A DNA stretch of 8,239 nucleotides. Origin: Devosia sp. GTDB lineage: Bacteria; Pseudomonadota; Alphaproteobacteria; Rhizobiales; Devosiaceae. The DNA is taken from the NCBI GenBank assembly GCA_016793415.1, contig JAEUMC010000152.1, positions 1 to 8,239 on the forward strand, written 5' to 3'. The first letter of the stretch is position 1. Every line of letters begins with the position of its first letter. Made by a program: the position numbers and the translations under genes. Below, in pieces: positions 6,629-8,239 of the stretch. Under the pieces are notes generated by a model. The model was not told where the DNA came from. It searched no databases and was given only the letters and a program-made list of their open reading frames with translations.

Positions 6629-6735
6629 GTTAACTCGGCGCAAGATGCGATTGTTCGATGATGTCTAACGATCCCTTGCGCAGGCGGTGCGCTATTCGGG
6701 CGAATGCCGGTTGCCTATTTCTAGTGCCGAAGCGA

Positions 6736-6832
6736 CCGGCAAGGGCCGGCACAGCAGCGTTCGGCGAGCGCCGGCGCATGGAGCTCGATCGGCAAGTGCC
6801 GACGCAGGGATCGGCAAGAGCCGACACAGGGG
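6736..6832 (+). repeat. Array of four short hairpin repeats before the dioxygenase operon
   Basis: Four copies of a 14-base hairpin, five-base arm / four-base loop / five-base arm, lie in a row. Copy 1 (6736-6749) is CCGGC-AAGG-GCCGG. Copy 2 (6761-6774) is TCGGC-GAGC-GCCGG. Copy 3 (6789-6802) is TCGGC-AAGT-GCCGA. Copy 4 (6811-6824) is TCGGC-AAGA-GCCGA. The outer pair changes from C-G to T-A (T-G in copy 2), so pairing is kept, and the loops fit RAGN. Every copy is followed by CRCA. Copies 3 and 4 with their tails form a 22-base tandem repeat (6787-6808 and 6809-6830, two mismatches). A decayed half unit precedes the array at 6724-6735. The last tail, CAGGGG (6827-6832), supplies the Shine-Dalgarno for the ATG at 6839. 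The upstream part of the gap, 6629-6723, shows no gene. Confidence 0.75.
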
Positions 6833-6838
6833 TTAGCG

Positions 6839-7783
6839 ATGATCACTCAGATCAAGGGCCTGCACCACGTCACCTCGATGGCGCGCGATGCAGCAGAGAA
6901 CAACCATTTCTTTTCGAAGACCCTCGGCCTGCGCCGGGTGAAGCAGACGGTCAACTTCGACGCGCCTGACGTCTATCACCTCTACTATGGTGACGAGGTC
7001 GGCACGCCCGGCACGGTGATGACGCATTTCCCGTTCCCGCACATCGCCCGCGGCCGGCCTGGCGTCGGCGAAGTTGGCACCACGGCGTTCTCGGTGCCCG
7101 AGGGTTCGCTCGGCTATTGGCAGGAGCGGCTGGCGGCGGATCGGGTCGGCGACCTGGTGTCTTCCGAGAGCTTTGGCGAGAAGCGGTTGAGCTTCCGGGC
7201 GCCGGAAGGCGATGCGCTGGCGCTGGTCGAGAATGCCGGCGATACGCGGTTGCCGTGGACCGGCAATGGCGTCGATGCCGAGCACGCGATCCGCGGCTTC
7301 CACTCGGCCTCGATGCGGCTGCGCGATGGCGGCGCCACCGAGGAGCTGTTGAAGTTCATGGGCTACCAGAACGCCGAGAGCTCGGGGAATACTCACCGGC
7401 TGATCCGGCCGGACGGCAATGCGGCCAACACCATCGACATCGAGGTGCTGCCCGATGCCAACCGGGCCGATCTCGGCGCCGGTTCGGTGCACCACATCGC
7501 CTTCGCGGTGGAGAACCGGGCGGCGCAGCTCGAGGTGCGCAAGGCCCTGCTCGACACCGGCTACCAGGTGACGCCGGTGATCGACCGGGACTATTTCTGG
7601 GCGATCTACTTCCGGACGCCGGGCGGCGTGCTGTTCGAGATCGCAACGAACGAGCCCGGCTTCGATCGCGACGAGGACACTGCGCATCTGGGCGAAACGC
7701 TGAAGCTGCCCAAGCAGCATGAGCACCTGAGAAGCGCGCTGGAGCAGACGCTGCAGCCGCTCGAAGACAAGGAGCCGGCATGA
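6839..7783 (+). CDS. VOC-family ring-cleaving dioxygenase (MhqO/PcpA/LinE-like)
   Basis: This 314-residue cytosolic protein contains two vicinal-oxygen-chelate (glyoxalase-fold) modules, at about 5-130 and 150-275. Relatives are Fe(II)-dependent extradiol dioxygenases that open hydroquinone-type rings, and MhqO proteins linked to quinone stress. The likely metal ligands are His in GLHHVT (9 or 10), His in SVHHIAFAV (218 or 219) and Glu267 in LFEIATNEPGF, so the 2-His-1-carboxylate triad is complete. The length matches the family. The ATG at 6839 has AGGGG at 6828-6832 with six bases between. Its stop overlaps the next gene's start, indicating translational coupling with a hydrolase, the usual partner in this type of operon. 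The hairpin array just upstream probably affects its expression. The real substrate is unknown; annotation as a glyoxalase would be less specific. Confidence 0.92.
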   Translation: MITQIKGLHHVTSMARDAAENNHFFSKTLGLRRVKQTVNFDAPDVYHLYYGDEVGTPGTVMTHFPFPHIARGRPGVGEVGTTAFSVPEGSLGYWQERLAADRVGDLVSSESFGEKRLSFRAPEGDALALVENAGDTRLPWTGNGVDAEHAIRGFHSASMRLRDGGATEELLKFMGYQNAESSGNTHRLIRPDGNAANTIDIEVLPDANRADLGAGSVHHIAFAVENRAAQLEVRKALLDTGYQVTPVIDRDYFWAIYFRTPGGVLFEIATNEPGFDRDEDTAHLGETLKLPKQHEHLRSALEQTLQPLEDKEPA

Positions 7784-8239
7784 TGGCCGAGGCGATCGAC
7801 AGCTACGTCAACGTGGATATTCCCGGCGCATCCTCGGATGCGCCGGCCTTCTACCTGTTGCACGGCACCGGCGGCGACGAGCATCAGTTCACCGACCTCG
7901 CCGCCGAGCTGAAGCCCGGCGCGCGTCGCATCGGGGTGCGCGGCGATGTCTCCGAAGGCGGGGCGCTGCGTTACTTCAAGCGGGTCGGCGAAGGCCGCTA
8001 CGACATGGCTGACCTCAAGCGGGCAACGGCGAAGCTGGCTGGCTTCGTCGACGCCAGCAAAGGCAATGCGGAGCAGGTGCTTGGCCTCGGCTATTCGAAC
8101 GGGGCCAACATCCTCGCTTCGGTGCTGTTCGAGGCGCCGGAACAGTTCGACGTGGCGGTGCTGATGCACCCGCTGATCCCGTTCACGCCCAAACCGCAGG
8201 CGGGGCTGAAGGGCAAGCGGATCATCATCACTGCGGGCC
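7780..8239 (+). CDS. Alpha/beta hydrolase, phospholipase/carboxylesterase type (MhqD-like), C-terminus cut by window edge
   Basis: The visible 153 codons encode a serine hydrolase of the phospholipase/carboxylesterase (Abhydrolase_2) group, probably cytosolic. The oxyanion-hole motif LLHGTGGDEHQF is at 26-37. The nucleophile elbow GYSNG is at 104-108, making Ser106 the nucleophile. The segment after it (VAVLMHPLIPF) is typical of MhqD-like proteins. The catalytic Asp and His should lie beyond the window and cannot be confirmed. The ATG at 7780 overlaps the dioxygenase stop by four bases (ATGA), with a second in-frame ATG immediately after. GGAG at 7771-7774 serves as Shine-Dalgarno within the upstream gene. 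Together with the dioxygenase it forms a mhqO-mhqD-like pair; in Firmicutes such pairs respond to quinones, and the same role here is inferred. Confidence 0.92.
   Translation, partial: MMAEAIDSYVNVDIPGASSDAPAFYLLHGTGGDEHQFTDLAAELKPGARRIGVRGDVSEGGALRYFKRVGEGRYDMADLKRATAKLAGFVDASKGNAEQVLGLGYSNGANILASVLFEAPEQFDVAVLMHPLIPFTPKPQAGLKGKRIIITAG

Noticed and set aside
6778..6810. CsrA/RsmA binding sites (ANGGA motifs at 6778-6782 and 6806-6810)
   Set aside because: The GGA motifs lie between hairpins, not in their loops, and only two are present. CsrA-type control is not typical of the inferred bacterial group.
6736..6832. CRISPR array
   Set aside because: The units are only 14-22 bases, the intervals between hairpins are themselves similar rather than unique, and there are no cas genes.
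6833..7726. A 297-codon minus-strand open frame over the dioxygenase gene
   Set aside because: It mirrors the codon positions of a clearly real VOC-family gene, and its composition is typical of antisense shadows.

Overview
The window is about 8.2 kb of GC-rich, tightly packed bacterial chromosome. Gene content and codon style (very GC-rich third positions, an ExoY-like sugar transferase, a long proteobacterial-type nicotinate phosphoribosyltransferase, a YqjH/ViuB-like ferric reductase) suggest an alphaproteobacterium of the Hyphomicrobiales, perhaps Devosia-like. The genus is an inference from general resemblance only. No rRNA, tRNA, insertion sequence, phage gene or CRISPR array is visible.

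Layout. (1) Positions 1-318, minus: the N-terminal part of a short-chain dehydrogenase/reductase cut by the window edge. Its upstream region holds a perfect GC-rich palindrome and faces a sigma70-like promoter reading the other way. (2) 608-1069, plus: an unrecognised secreted protein with four cysteines and a very strong Shine-Dalgarno. (3) 1326-2069, plus, and 2139-3131, minus: two surface-polysaccharide genes, a monotopic phosphoglycosyl transferase and a family 2 glycosyltransferase. They converge on a strong hairpin at 2081-2106. (4) 3263-5394, plus: nicotinate phosphoribosyltransferase (NAD salvage), then a hydroxypyruvate-isomerase-like TIM-barrel protein. (5) 5484-5795, plus: a second small secreted four-cysteine protein whose stop lies 5 bases from the stop of a convergent siderophore-interacting FAD reductase (5801-6598, minus). 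(6) 6839-8239, plus: a ring-cleaving dioxygenase of the VOC fold, translationally coupled through a 4-base overlap to an alpha/beta hydrolase that runs off the right edge. This pair resembles the MhqO/MhqD type associated with quinone and aromatic-electrophile stress.

The most interesting non-coding signal is at 6736-6832, directly before the dioxygenase. Four short hairpins of the form YCGGC-(RAGN)-GCCGR stand in a row. Their outer base pair changes in a pair-preserving way between copies, each is followed by a CRCA tail, and the last tail provides the Shine-Dalgarno of the dioxygenase. On the other side of the same intergenic region the reductase has no Shine-Dalgarno. It has a candidate promoter placed so that transcription could begin at an internal ATG (leaderless), with a 17-bp palindrome over the start.

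Most genes here look like ordinary metabolism. The candidates for something undescribed are the hairpin array and the two orphan secreted four-cysteine proteins.
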